Positions 19,887 to 29,565 of a stretch of DNA of 64,000 nucleotides are shown one piece after another. The translations under genes were made by a program, and so were the position numbers. This stretch comes from an uncultured Pirellulaceae bacterium (GTDB lineage: Bacteria; Planctomycetota; Planctomycetia; Pirellulales; Pirellulaceae). The first letter of the stretch is position 1. Each line of letters begins with the position of its first letter. The notes under the pieces were generated by a model, which ran no database searches, was not told where the DNA came from, and saw nothing but the letters and a program-made list of their open reading frames with translations. The stretch covers positions 1 to 64,000 of the forward strand of contig CALCJM010000022.1 in NCBI GenBank assembly GCA_937967505.1, in the 5' to 3' direction.

Positions 19887-21947
19887 CTACTTCCGGCTTA
19901 ATTCGTGCACCGCATCGACCAGTGCGATCGCGTTCTCCACCGGGGTCATTGGCAAAATACCGTGTCCCAGATTGAAGATGTGCCCTGCCCTGCCCGCCGC
20001 CTGGTCCAGCACAAATTTTGCTTGCCGCCGGATTTCGTCCGGATTGGTTAGCAGCACCGTGGGATCCAGATTCCCCTGCACCGCCCGGTCGTACCCCACC
20101 GTCTGCCAGGCGTCATCCAGACGTGTCCGCCAGTCGATGCCAACCACGCTGGCGCGCGTATCGGCCAATAGTGGCAACAGCGCCGGATTACCCGTCGCAA
20201 AATTAATCACCGGAACGTCGGCAGGCAGGCTGGCGATGATCTGTTGGACGTAGGGATGAACCTTCTGCGAGTAGTCCTCAAAACTCAAACAGCCTGCCCA
20301 CGAATCGAACAACTGGACGCATTGAGCCCCTGCCGCGATCTGCCCTTTAAGGTAAATCGAAATCGAAGTCACCAGATGCTGCATCAACTGGTCCCAGGCC
20401 GCATGGTCGGAGAACATGATCTGTTTGGTCGCGGCGTAATTCCGACTCGATCCACCCTCAATCATATAACTGGCCAAGGTAAACGGAGCACCCGCAAAAC
20501 CGATCAACGGCATGTCTGCGGGCAAGTCCTGGCGGGTCTGCCGGACGGTCTCCATTACAAATTCCAGTTCCGCGTTGGAATCGAGCGGCTTGATTCGGTC
20601 AATGTCTTTGGCGGTCCGGACAGGATTGTGAATCACAGGTCCGTCTCCTTTGACGAATTCCAGATCGCAGCCCATGGGAACAAGGATTGGCAACAGGTCC
20701 GAGAAAATAATCGCGGCATCGACGCCCAGTTTTTCCACGGCGGTGCACATGACCTCGCTGCAAAGTTGCGGATTGGCGCACAGGTCCAAAAACGAAACCT
20801 GCGCCCGCACCTCCCGGTATTCGGACATGTACCGGCCTGCCTGCCGCATCATCCAGATCGGCGTCACGTCAGTCGGTTCTCCCCGACACGCTTTCATAAA
20901 AGGACTGTTGTACCACGGGGCGTTGGGGTCGTTGCTGCTGGAGGACGGGCCGGACATTTTGATATAGCTGTTCTGTTTTCGGGATTGAAGTTGAGGAATT
21001 GCTGCTGCAATTTTGTCGATCGTGTCAACCGACAGCAGAGGCGAATCGGCGATAGTCAGGTCAACCGGGAATCCCCGGTCAGCCAGAATCTCGCACGTGT
21101 CCGTTCCGGCTGCAATGACAATATGATGGTCCAACAGATGATTCGTCAAACGGGCGCGACGGAAGCGTTTGGCCAAAAAGGCAAATTTACTCACCTGTGC
21201 GGGCCGATTGAACAGCATCACCTGAATATCTTGTGCTTCGAGTTGCTCAAAAAAGAGTATGACGGCATTCGCGCTGGCCGGAGGTGCTGACGAAAATACG
21301 GGGATCGGCACGACGCGCGCCCCCCGCGCCTCCAAACCGGACGACAGACTAAACCAGTCCTCACATTCCTCTAGGCCGCACGTCAGGTTCAACATCGGGT
21401 TGCCGGTGTGCTGATGCGGTCGGAAATGGCGGTCCATTGAAATCAAGACGTTGCGCCATGAATTCCCCCGTACTGCCCGTCGCGTACCGGCATCCGGGAA
21501 GTAGGCCCGAACGGGATCGATCGAAGCCTTTGCCAGTGCTTCGGCGGCCAGCGGTGACGCCGCAATCATTTGTGTGTCCTGAAGCAAGTCGTTGACCCGG
21601 CGCGCATCCTGATGCCGGGAAACAGATTCCAAAAAATCAGTCACCCCCGCGCCGGTGCGGAAGATGACGATGTCAATCATCCCGGTCAGTAGTTGGCCAG
21701 TGAAATCCGTTAAAACGGAGGGGGTTGCCGGAACTGACACCGTACCGCGCCCCCGGTTAAGCTCGAAATCAGCCTCAACCGCCCTGCCCTGCCGAGAGCT
21801 TGGGGTGTTCGGCGCGTCCAGCAACTCAACTGCTGCCCCACAACTTTTCAATCGTGCGACGACCTGTTGAAGTTCGCCGTCGGCGACTGACGGTGTGGAA
21901 ACCAGCGCAAAAGTGACTCCCTTGAGATGTTCGGCATGGTTAGCCAT
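19887..21947 (-). CDS. hemE: Uroporphyrinogen-III synthase (HemD-like) - uroporphyrinogen decarboxylase (HemE) fusion
   Basis: C-term TPIWMMRQAGRYMSEYRE, GFAGAPFTLASYMIEGG (HemE); N-term IVIFRTGAGVTDFLESV...CEILADRGFPVDLTIADSP resembles HemD. Confidence 0.8.
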   Translation of the reverse strand: MANHAEHLKGVTFALVSTPSVADGELQQVVARLKSCGAAVELLDAPNTPSSRQGRAVEADFELNRGRGTVSVPATPSVLTDFTGQLLTGMIDIVIFRTGAGVTDFLESVSRHQDARRVNDLLQDTQMIAASPLAAEALAKASIDPVRAYFPDAGTRRAVRGNSWRNVLISMDRHFRPHQHTGNPMLNLTCGLEECEDWFSLSSGLEARGARVVPIPVFSSAPPASANAVILFFEQLEAQDIQVMLFNRPAQVSKFAFLAKRFRRARLTNHLLDHHIVIAAGTDTCEILADRGFPVDLTIADSPLLSVDTIDKIAAAIPQLQSRKQNSYIKMSGPSSSSNDPNAPWYNSPFMKACRGEPTDVTPIWMMRQAGRYMSEYREVRAQVSFLDLCANPQLCSEVMCTAVEKLGVDAAIIFSDLLPILVPMGCDLEFVKGDGPVIHNPVRTAKDIDRIKPLDSNAELEFVMETVRQTRQDLPADMPLIGFAGAPFTLASYMIEGGSSRNYAATKQIMFSDHAAWDQLMQHLVTSISIYLKGQIAAGAQCVQLFDSWAGCLSFEDYSQKVHPYVQQIIASLPADVPVINFATGNPALLPLLADTRASVVGIDWRTRLDDAWQTVGYDRAVQGNLDPTVLLTNPDEIRRQAKFVLDQAAGRAGHIFNLGHGILPMTPVENAIALVDAVHELSRK

Positions 21948-22157
21948 GGAAATGGGTTCGGTTTAATGCAAAAACGATGGTGACGGCCAACGGAAACGTC
22001 GGGCCTAAAGAATAACCTGTTTTGCAAGGTACAAAAGCCCACCGTTGGTGAATCGCCAGCCACCCATTTTTAAAAAAATAATCTACAATGGGTTTGGGCG
22101 GTTGTTGCCCGCCATGTCACCTACTGTACCCCAACGCGCCCCTGTCACTGGATCCCC

Positions 22158-23339
22158 ATGTCTGAATCCAACTTTTCCCGGTTTAACGACACCCTTGAAC
22201 AATCCGGCGCGGGCGCGTCACTGGACTATTTACAACAGTATTTCCGCGCCCGGGAAGACTACCACAAACTTTTTGAGATCCTGAAAATGCAGGCGCGACA
22301 ACGCCTCGGCCTGCCGGTTGTCTTTGACCCTGAAAACGAACGACAGCTGCCTGAAGATCTTGGCAGAGACTTAGAAGAGGCGCTGATGGACGCTTGCCGG
22401 GTCGTGGGACAGCACCTGTTTCACGCTGGCCGCCCTGACGAAGGATGGATGTATCTGCAACCGGTTGGTGATCGGGTGCTGGCCAAAACACTGCTGCATG
22501 AAGTGCCGCTAAATGAGGAAACCCGGCCCGCCATCGTCGAAATCGCGCTGGGACACGGTGTCGATCCGGCTTACGGATTCCGGCTGATGCTGGAACAGCA
22601 CGGCGTTTGCAATGCGATCACAACCATCGACGTTAAAACAGGACAGGGGGAGCTTGATAAAAAATCGCTGGAAGAGGTTTGTGTTGTGCTGTTGGAGCAT
22701 TTTTATCAGGACCTGACCCGCAAAGTCCTTGGCGATGTCGCGGAACGCGCTGGTGCACCAAACACGCCCCCCACGCCGGATTCGCCAGTAAAAATTGCGT
22801 TGGGAGAACTGCTGGATCGCCATCAGTGGATCGTGATCGAGACTGGACACCATGTTGATGCCACGCACCTGTCATCCGTGGTTCGATTGTCACGTAACGT
22901 TTCGCTGCCCCAACACCTACAGATGGCCAGAGACCTGGCGCGGTATGGGATTCGGCTGCCGGAGGATTTTCAGTACGCGGGTGACGTGCCGTTTGAATCC
23001 ACCTTCGCAGATCATTTGATTTGGTACCGGGGGCTGATTGGCGAAACCGAAACCGACACTCAGGCAGCCGTTGATTTTCTCCAAGCAAAGATCGCAAACG
23101 CTCAGCAGTTCGACCTGCCGGTGATCGTGGAGACTCTGGTAGCGTTTCTGGCCAAAGCAAACCGGCCGGGGGAATCCCTAGAACTGGCGTTGGAGAAACT
23201 GGCCGGAAAATTCGAACCTCTGGGAATTGCTCCGGGGCTGTTTGAAATCGCCAACAGCGACGAACTGCGATCAAGGTTGAGCCAGTTTTTTGAGGGGAGC
23301 GGAGATTTGCTGGGCTACGCGGTATGTCGTTTGACGTGA
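22158..23339 (+). CDS. Conserved hypothetical protein
   Basis: 393-aa ORF starting MSESNFSRFNDTLEQSG, codon-like composition, no competing overlap. Confidence 0.65.
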   Translation: MSESNFSRFNDTLEQSGAGASLDYLQQYFRAREDYHKLFEILKMQARQRLGLPVVFDPENERQLPEDLGRDLEEALMDACRVVGQHLFHAGRPDEGWMYLQPVGDRVLAKTLLHEVPLNEETRPAIVEIALGHGVDPAYGFRLMLEQHGVCNAITTIDVKTGQGELDKKSLEEVCVVLLEHFYQDLTRKVLGDVAERAGAPNTPPTPDSPVKIALGELLDRHQWIVIETGHHVDATHLSSVVRLSRNVSLPQHLQMARDLARYGIRLPEDFQYAGDVPFESTFADHLIWYRGLIGETETDTQAAVDFLQAKIANAQQFDLPVIVETLVAFLAKANRPGESLELALEKLAGKFEPLGIAPGLFEIANSDELRSRLSQFFEGSGDLLGYAVCRLT

Positions 23340-23408
23340 GCCCTGTCGATCAAAGCTGGCGATCGCAGGCGGATCGCAAGAGCCGCTCAAACTTTTTTAA
23401 AAACGAAA

Positions 23409-23443
23409 AAAGCGGTGTCGCATTTTTTCAGCCACACCGCTTT
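23409..23443 (-). terminator. Intrinsic terminator for the Cys-rich protein gene
   Basis: Perfect 10-bp stem aaagcggtgt/acaccgcttt, with an A-rich tract on + (U-rich on - strand) beyond it. Confidence 0.7.
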
Positions 23444-23475
23444 CTTGGTCCTCCAGCTGTTACCAGCTGGATCTT

Positions 23476-24990
23476 CTAGCTTCCCAAGATGTTTGTTCGG
23501 CGAGGAATAAATGCACCAGGATCGACGACGGGATCGTCCTCTTCGTCGCTGACACTCGGCTGAGTGACATCACGACGCTCTGTCGCATCTACTTCTTCGA
23601 CGTCTTCGATGACACCTTCGGTGGCGTTGACATCCGGATTGACCGGAGCAATTTCGTTGGATCCTGAATCGACAGCTGCCGCGGCCGCAGGAAGAGCAAT
23701 CGCTTCGCCATAAACCGGTGTTGAACCACACATGCCGGTGGCACATGAACTGGCAGGCATGGCATCGGAGTAGATCACTTCCCCAACGCCGCAAGTGCTG
23801 CAGCTGCTACAAGGTGCTTCGACCGCATATCCACCGCAGCCGCAATCGGCAACAGGCTCTTGGGGACACGGAGGGTTGCAACCATCGTTGCACACGCCGA
23901 TGACTTTGCCATCGCGGTCACGCGGCACTCGATTGCCTCGTAAACGATCCAGCAGGCTCAGCCTCGGACGGCTGTATTCGGACGCCCCGCAACCGCAAGA
24001 CGCTTCTTCTTCGCAACCGCAAGGCGAGACCGCAACAGGTGCAGATTCGCATCCGCATGTCGGTGAGACGGGAGTTGATGCAGCACAGCCGCAACCGCGT
24101 CCCACCATACGCAGGCGTGACCCCCACGCTGCCGGAACAGTTTCAACTGCCGCCGGAGCAGCTTCGCAACCACAGTCGGTAGCTTCAACTACAGGAGCAG
24201 CCTGAACAGCAGGAGCAACCTCACAGCCGCACGGAGCAGCTTCGACGACCATTGCGTCGCAGCCACACGGAGAGGCCTCAGCCACTGGAGCTGCACCACA
24301 TCCGCAATCCGCCTCTACTGGAGCAGGTTTTTCACATCCGCGACTGCCCAGCAAACGTCGCAACAGGCCGCCGCGTAAATCAAAACCTGTACCGCAAGCC
24401 TCGGCAGCCGGTGCGGCGTCACAGTCACATGGTGCCGATTCAACTACCGGAGCGGCATCGCATCCGCAAGGAGTTGCCTCGACAACGGGTGCTGAATCGC
24501 ACCCGCAGGGTGCTGCCTCGACCGCACCACAGCTTGGAGCTGCCACCTCGCAGCCGCATGAAGGAGCAGCTGACTCGCAGCCGCAGTCACCTCCGCCAAT
24601 GCCGCTGGAGATCCGTGACAGCAATCCGCCACCTTGGCGACAGCCGCATGTTGGAGCAGCCGTTTCGCAGCCGCATGAAGGAGCAACTGACTCGCAGCCG
24701 CATGAGGGAGCAGCCGCTTCGCAGCCGCAGTCCGTCTCCACCGGCTCGCAGCCGCAGCCAACATCCGAATCGACCGTAAGGATGTCAGCGCCGCAGCACT
24801 GACCGCCGGAGCGGCCGAGCAATTTATCCATGAGGCCTCCGCCTCCACAGCCGCAGCTCTTCACAGCGGGGGCTGTACAGGACGAACAACCGGCTCGTCC
24901 CAGCATTCGGTCGAGCAAATCTCCACCGTAGCTTGTGTTCGCTGACATCAAGACACTGACCAGCAGCATCGCAGCAATTTTCAGTTTCAT
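23476..24990 (-). CDS. Secreted Cys-Gly-Cys repeat protein
   Basis: Signal peptide MKLKIAAMLLVSVLMSANTSYG then about 20 CGC motifs in A/P/E-rich repeats. Confidence 0.75.
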   Translation of the reverse strand: MKLKIAAMLLVSVLMSANTSYGGDLLDRMLGRAGCSSCTAPAVKSCGCGGGGLMDKLLGRSGGQCCGADILTVDSDVGCGCEPVETDCGCEAAAPSCGCESVAPSCGCETAAPTCGCRQGGGLLSRISSGIGGGDCGCESAAPSCGCEVAAPSCGAVEAAPCGCDSAPVVEATPCGCDAAPVVESAPCDCDAAPAAEACGTGFDLRGGLLRRLLGSRGCEKPAPVEADCGCGAAPVAEASPCGCDAMVVEAAPCGCEVAPAVQAAPVVEATDCGCEAAPAAVETVPAAWGSRLRMVGRGCGCAASTPVSPTCGCESAPVAVSPCGCEEEASCGCGASEYSRPRLSLLDRLRGNRVPRDRDGKVIGVCNDGCNPPCPQEPVADCGCGGYAVEAPCSSCSTCGVGEVIYSDAMPASSCATGMCGSTPVYGEAIALPAAAAAVDSGSNEIAPVNPDVNATEGVIEDVEEVDATERRDVTQPSVSDEEDDPVVDPGAFIPRRTNILGS

Positions 24991-25722
24991 AACGACTAGT
25001 CTCCGTTTTAAGGCCACTGCGATCACGATCAACTCCCTCCCGACGCCGTTGGTGTTTTCGGCCGTCTTCACCTCTGGCGCTACGATGATTTCCTGTGACA
25101 GAAATTCGTGGCGGGTAAGTAGCAGAATGCTGTTGTTTGTGGGGGTTGTTTGCGCAGCTCTCGCAGCGAGCTTGTTTCAATCGACCGGCAGAGCCATCCG
25201 TTAGCTCAAAAAATTCCTGATCGATTGACGCTATTCAGCAGAAAGACTCTGCCGAACAATCCTTTGTTCAGTTTGTCAGCCTTCGGGATCGACTTCCGAT
25301 ACTGATAGCCTGCATGTTTCTCGGACGATTGCCGCTGATGCCAGCTGAGGGTGTGCTGCGGTTTGCCATTAAAATGCCTGTGAGGGGCTGAAAATCAGTC
25401 AGCCAAACTCTGACGGTTGGGGGAGGTGAGCGGCGTTGGTTTTGTTGTGTGGTTGTCGGTGGCCCCGAATGCGTCCCTTACGCCGGCCTGTTGAGCAAGA
25501 TCGTCGCACAGCAGGCAGCCTGTCGGTGCGCTACCAGCAATAAACCCGGGATTCGAAATTGCTCTTTGGCCAATAAAACCCTATAACCCTGCAACTTTAC
25601 CTTCAAAAACGACACGGCCCAGCTACATTGTGGTTCAATCAACAACGACGCCGGTCGTTTTGTCGATAGAAATCTCCGACTCCCATTTTTTACACACTCA
25701 CCTGTCATTTCCGCTGATTTCC

Positions 25723-26274
25723 ATGCAATCCTTCCGCCCACTGTTGCTGACCGTTATTTTGTGTGCCTTTGTGATGCTTGCCGGTTGCGAAAACAAACGG
25801 TACCAGCCTGCTGTCTGGAGTTCTACGACACTGCCCGGCAAACCAGACTCCAGCCCCAACGCCACTCCAGCGAACCATTCCCCGGACAACAGTGCGTCCA
25901 CAGAAGCCAACCAGCCAACGGACTGGATTTCAATGGTTGGCAAAGGTGGCCAAAATATCAAATCACGCAGCAACCGTTTACCGGTGGCAGCCCATCATGG
26001 AGGCACTCTGCCGACCAGACGGGGCACCAGTCTGCCAACGCGCCGAATCAATGGTACCAGCCTGCCAACACGTGGGATCAATGGCACCAGTCTGCCAGCA
26101 CGTGGGATGAGGGGCACCAGCCTGCCGATACGGGGAGTAACGAGGGCGAAGGGGATGACCAGTTCGACCTTGCCGGCGCGGCAACTGCGTTACGGCAATC
26201 AACATCAACGTAATCAACCCCAGTCCGGCACAACAATGCCGGTTCGCAAGGGAACGACCCTGCCGAAACGCTAA
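25723..26274 (+). CDS. Putative lipoprotein with GTxLPxR repeats
   Basis: MQSFRPLLLTVILCAFVMLAGC lipobox; repeated GTSLPTR-type motifs. Confidence 0.6.
   Translation: MQSFRPLLLTVILCAFVMLAGCENKRYQPAVWSSTTLPGKPDSSPNATPANHSPDNSASTEANQPTDWISMVGKGGQNIKSRSNRLPVAAHHGGTLPTRRGTSLPTRRINGTSLPTRGINGTSLPARGMRGTSLPIRGVTRAKGMTSSTLPARQLRYGNQHQRNQPQSGTTMPVRKGTTLPKR
26023..26142 (+). repeat. About four 30-bp tandem repeats within lipoprotein gene
   Basis: ggcaccagtctgccaacgcgccgaatcaat / ggtaccagcctgccaacacgtgggatcaat / ggcaccagtctgccagcacgtgggatgagg / ggcaccagcctgccgatacggggagtaacg. Confidence 0.8.
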
Positions 26275-26447
26275 TTTGAGCAAGCCTGCGGTTGTACGTA
26301 CGGGTTACCAATGCGCTGTTGTACGAATGCGCTGTTGTACTAACGTGTGGTCGAACGTACGCCCGGCAAGGTTGGCCCAGCCTCTCAATTTCAGTCGCTA
26401 ACGTTCACTGGGACCGTTTTTCGGGGATTGCGCCAGATCTGTTCGCG

Positions 26448-26651
26448 CTAAACCTGTTCGCGAAACGTGAACCAGCTCATCAGCGCGAGACCGCCGCCGC
26501 AAATCACAAAGATGATATCCATCACCATGTTGTCGTACTTAAACGGCGCAAGATTTTCCATGCCTGAGAGTCCGAGGATCAGATCAGCCAGAAACAGAAC
26601 AAGCACGATCACAGAGATCGTCAAAGCCGTGATGCAAAGCCCTTTCGGCAC
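26448..26651 (-). CDS. Small two-TM hypothetical membrane protein
   Basis: MPKGLCITALTISVIVLVLFLADLILGLSG...MDIIFVICGGGLALMSWFTF. Confidence 0.5.
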   Translation of the reverse strand: MPKGLCITALTISVIVLVLFLADLILGLSGMENLAPFKYDNMVMDIIFVICGGGLALMSWFTFREQV

Positions 26652-26692
26652 AGCAACTACTCCGGGAGATGGATGGGGATGGGTTGGGGTCA

Positions 26693-26864
26693 GAAAATTA
26701 GTGCGTTTAAAGCCAGTTATCGTCGCGCCACGCGGGCGAATTCACCCGCGCGAGTAATTTGTTTGGCAAATTGACGACTGGCAATTGTTTACCAGTATAA
26801 TTGGTTAAACTTGGGTGTCACGGCGGGACAATCCTCCAAAGCCATTGAAACGCACTAATTTTCT
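26693..26864. repeat. 172-bp segment bounded by perfect 17-bp inverted repeats
   Basis: agaaaattagtgcgttt (26693-26709) and aaacgcactaattttct (26848-26864). Confidence 0.7.
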
Positions 26865-26946
26865 CCCTCCACAATGCCCGATTGTGTCGGCTCCGTTGTT
26901 CGACCCGTCCAATTTTGACGATTGTAGGTTATCCAGGATCCAACTT

Positions 26947-27432
26947 ATGAAAATCGCCGTTTATACCGGTTCCTTTGATCCCGTCACTCTCGGTCACCTC
27001 AATGTGATCGCCCGGGCCAGCAAACTGGTCGAAACGCTGATTGTCGGAATCGGCCACAATAGTGAAAAACAGGGGCTGTTCACACCCGATGAGCGGCAGG
27101 AGCTGCTCAAACGCGCTACCGTGGACATTTCCAACTTGGAGGTCAAAACGTTTTCGGGGCTGGCAGTCAACTTTGTCGATCAATGCGGTGCAGCCGTTGC
27201 CATCCGCGGCGTACGCCCCATGACCGACATCGCAGCGGAATTCACGATGATGATGGCTAACCGGAAACTCAATGATCAGATCGAAACAATCTTTTTGATG
27301 GCAGACAACCAATACGCGCATGTTTCCAGCACACTAATCAAACAGCTCACACCGCTGGCATCGGACGAACAGTTGGCCAAATTTGTTCCGCAATGCATCA
27401 TCGGAGATTTGCGCGAACGCCTGAAAAGTTGA
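26947..27432 (+). CDS. coaD: Pantetheine-phosphate adenylyltransferase
   Basis: MKIAVYTGSFDPVTLGHLNVIARASKL; NSEKQGLFTPDERQELL; AIRGVRPMTDIAAEFTMMMANRKL. Confidence 0.95.
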   Translation: MKIAVYTGSFDPVTLGHLNVIARASKLVETLIVGIGHNSEKQGLFTPDERQELLKRATVDISNLEVKTFSGLAVNFVDQCGAAVAIRGVRPMTDIAAEFTMMMANRKLNDQIETIFLMADNQYAHVSSTLIKQLTPLASDEQLAKFVPQCIIGDLRERLKS

Positions 27433-27480
27433 AATCGCATTTGCCACACCGCTGGCCCCGGTACCCGGCCCTCCCGCCAC

Positions 27481-28302
27481 TTATCGGGCGTTGTTCGGCT
27501 CCCGATACTCGGCCCATGTCTTGGGCGTCTCGAAAACTTTCACCGCCACCAAATCTCCGCCCAAGCCGGATTCAGTGAACGCTACTTTGATCCAGTCAAA
27601 AACCAGCACCGCAATATTCTCCACACTCGGGTTCACCTTGGCGAAATACGGGACATCTTCGTTAAGATGTTTATGATCCAGCCGGTCGATGACGGCCGCT
27701 TTGACCAATCGCTGTAGCTGTTCTAGGTCCATACCGGCATCGCCAGTTTGTTCCACGGTCACGTCGAACACGTAGTTGTGCCCGTGTCCGTTGGGATTGT
27801 TGCATTTACCAAATGTGTCCTTGTTCTCCTGAATAGTCATGCTGTCGCAGTGCAGACGATGGGCCGCTGAAAACTCAAATTGTTGCGTCAACTGAAGCAT
27901 GGGGGCACTCTTTGGATTCAAGGTCCAGGAAAGTTGATCGGAAATACGTAAAACCAGCGCCGTCATGCGCTGTGGCGATCGCCAGCGTTGTTGGAACTGC
28001 TGATAGACCTCGATCAACAAAAACGGGGCACTGATCGGGTGGCCCGTGTTGCCACCTGCGTCACCATAAACAGGAATCAAATGCTCGGTAACAATTTCGC
28101 GTAGGATGCCGTCCAGTTCCGCTACGTTACACAGGTAGCCCGTTTGGGGATCAGGCGTCCCTTCAATGACAGCCAGCAATTTTAGCTGCGGCACGACCAG
28201 ATTGGTCACCGGCCAACCTCCCCATGAATTGGAAGGCCTAGTTTCGTACGTCACCTTCGACGGCACTAATGCGAATCGAATCTCCCTTGAAAGCGTGATC
28301 AT
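27481..28302 (-). CDS. 6-pyruvoyl-tetrahydropterin synthase/QueD-like, apparently duplicated domain
   Basis: C-term FEFSAAHRLHCDS, NNPNGHGHNYVFDVTVEQ, DHKHLNED, NPSVENIAVLVFDWI; degenerate similar N-terminal half. Confidence 0.8.
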   Translation of the reverse strand: MITLSREIRFALVPSKVTYETRPSNSWGGWPVTNLVVPQLKLLAVIEGTPDPQTGYLCNVAELDGILREIVTEHLIPVYGDAGGNTGHPISAPFLLIEVYQQFQQRWRSPQRMTALVLRISDQLSWTLNPKSAPMLQLTQQFEFSAAHRLHCDSMTIQENKDTFGKCNNPNGHGHNYVFDVTVEQTGDAGMDLEQLQRLVKAAVIDRLDHKHLNEDVPYFAKVNPSVENIAVLVFDWIKVAFTESGLGGDLVAVKVFETPKTWAEYREPNNAR

Positions 28303-28374
28303 AAAAGTGGTTTAGGGGGCGACAGAACGAGGGTTGAATGATGGATCGGATGGCGATTGTTTTGTTACCGGGGT

Positions 28375-29142
28375 TCAAACCGCTGCATCCGGTTGATGGG
28401 TTACCGGGAAAAACTGACCGGATGGGAAATTTTCCGGCTCCTGCACGCAGCCCAGCACCATTTGGGCAATCTTTTCCGGTGGCACACACTGTTCGGAAGG
28501 GAAATCCGGAAACAGTCCACGCAGTAGCGGCGTTTCGACGGCTCCCGGTCGTATGGAACAAATTCGAATCGAGTGGGGCTGGCCTTCAACAGCGAGTGCC
28601 TGTGTCATCAAATCCATCCACGCCTTGGAGGCCCCGTACAGGCTGAAGCCCGGAAAGGGATCGATGGCGGACATTGACGAAATATTCACGATTGTTCCGC
28701 CGCCTGATTTGATCATCGCCCGCCACGTTTGCTGCGTCAAATAGAAACCTGACCGCACGTTGACATTCACCAACGCCTCAAATGTTTCTGACGAGATCTC
28801 TTCAAAGGTCTCCAGCGGGGCCATGGCGGCGTTGTTCACCAGCACATCAATCCTGCCGAAGGCTGTGGTGGCCTGCTGAATCAGATCGATCGCCTGATCG
28901 GCCTGGTTAAGGTCGATCTGTGCGGCGATCACGTCAGTTTGACTGGTGCCACTCCCCGCACGACCGATTTCGATTAATTCCTGCCGGACCGCCGCCAGCT
29001 TTTGTGCATCACGTCCGCAAACGGCAACCCGGTAACCTTGCTGCCGCATCAACCGGGCCGTCGCCAGCCCAATCCCGCTGGTGCCGCCGGTGACCACACA
29101 GGTAGACGACTTTTCAGTGGGGAATGTCGAAGAAGTTGGCAT
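28375..29142 (-). CDS. SDR family oxidoreductase
   Basis: CVVTGGTSGIGLATARL, VLVNNAAMAP, YGASKAW (YxxxK). Confidence 0.9.
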   Translation of the reverse strand: MPTSSTFPTEKSSTCVVTGGTSGIGLATARLMRQQGYRVAVCGRDAQKLAAVRQELIEIGRAGSGTSQTDVIAAQIDLNQADQAIDLIQQATTAFGRIDVLVNNAAMAPLETFEEISSETFEALVNVNVRSGFYLTQQTWRAMIKSGGGTIVNISSMSAIDPFPGFSLYGASKAWMDLMTQALAVEGQPHSIRICSIRPGAVETPLLRGLFPDFPSEQCVPPEKIAQMVLGCVQEPENFPSGQFFPVTHQPDAAV

Positions 29143-29227
29143 AGTAAACACGCACCCCGGGGAACAGAGAAACAAAGACCGACCAATATGATAGCACCAA
29201 CCTTCGGGGCATGACGATGACACGAAA

Positions 29228-29261
29228 AAACCCCGGTTTCACAAAGGAAAAACCGGGGTTT
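29228..29261 (-). terminator. Intrinsic terminator downstream of tRNA-Asp
   Basis: Perfect 12-bp stem aaaccccggttt/aaaccggggttt with T-run on - strand. Confidence 0.75.
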
Positions 29262-29268
29262 GTTCAAG

Positions 29269-29342
<74 letters not shown>

Positions 29343-29565
29343 TCGGCAAGATTGCAAGAAATTATCTTGTCATCGATGTCTTTGCAAGACGTAAAGACAG
29401 TTTCGGAGATTGATTTTCAAAACTGCATTCAATTCTTTAGTTTTGGCACCTTTTTTAGCAAGTTCGTTCGCACTTTTGGCTTGCTTGGCTTGCAAATGGG
29501 ACTCGCCGCCCCCCGGGGTACCCGAAAGGTGCGCTCTCCGCGCTCTGGTAAGCGTGGCCACGAAC

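Noticed and set aside
20244-21290. 348-aa plus-strand ORF antisense to hemD-hemE
   Set aside because: Shadow ORF with His/Arg-rich non-conserved composition; the minus-strand frame has clear HemE motifs.
24444-24848. Repeats around 24.5-24.8 kb as a CRISPR array
   Set aside because: Units are imperfect, short and in frame with Cys-rich protein coding; no unique spacers of uniform length.
25978-26150. GTxLPxR motifs as sortase LPXTG signals
   Set aside because: Motif is internal and repeated, lacks the Thr-Gly pair, and is not followed by a C-terminal hydrophobic helix.
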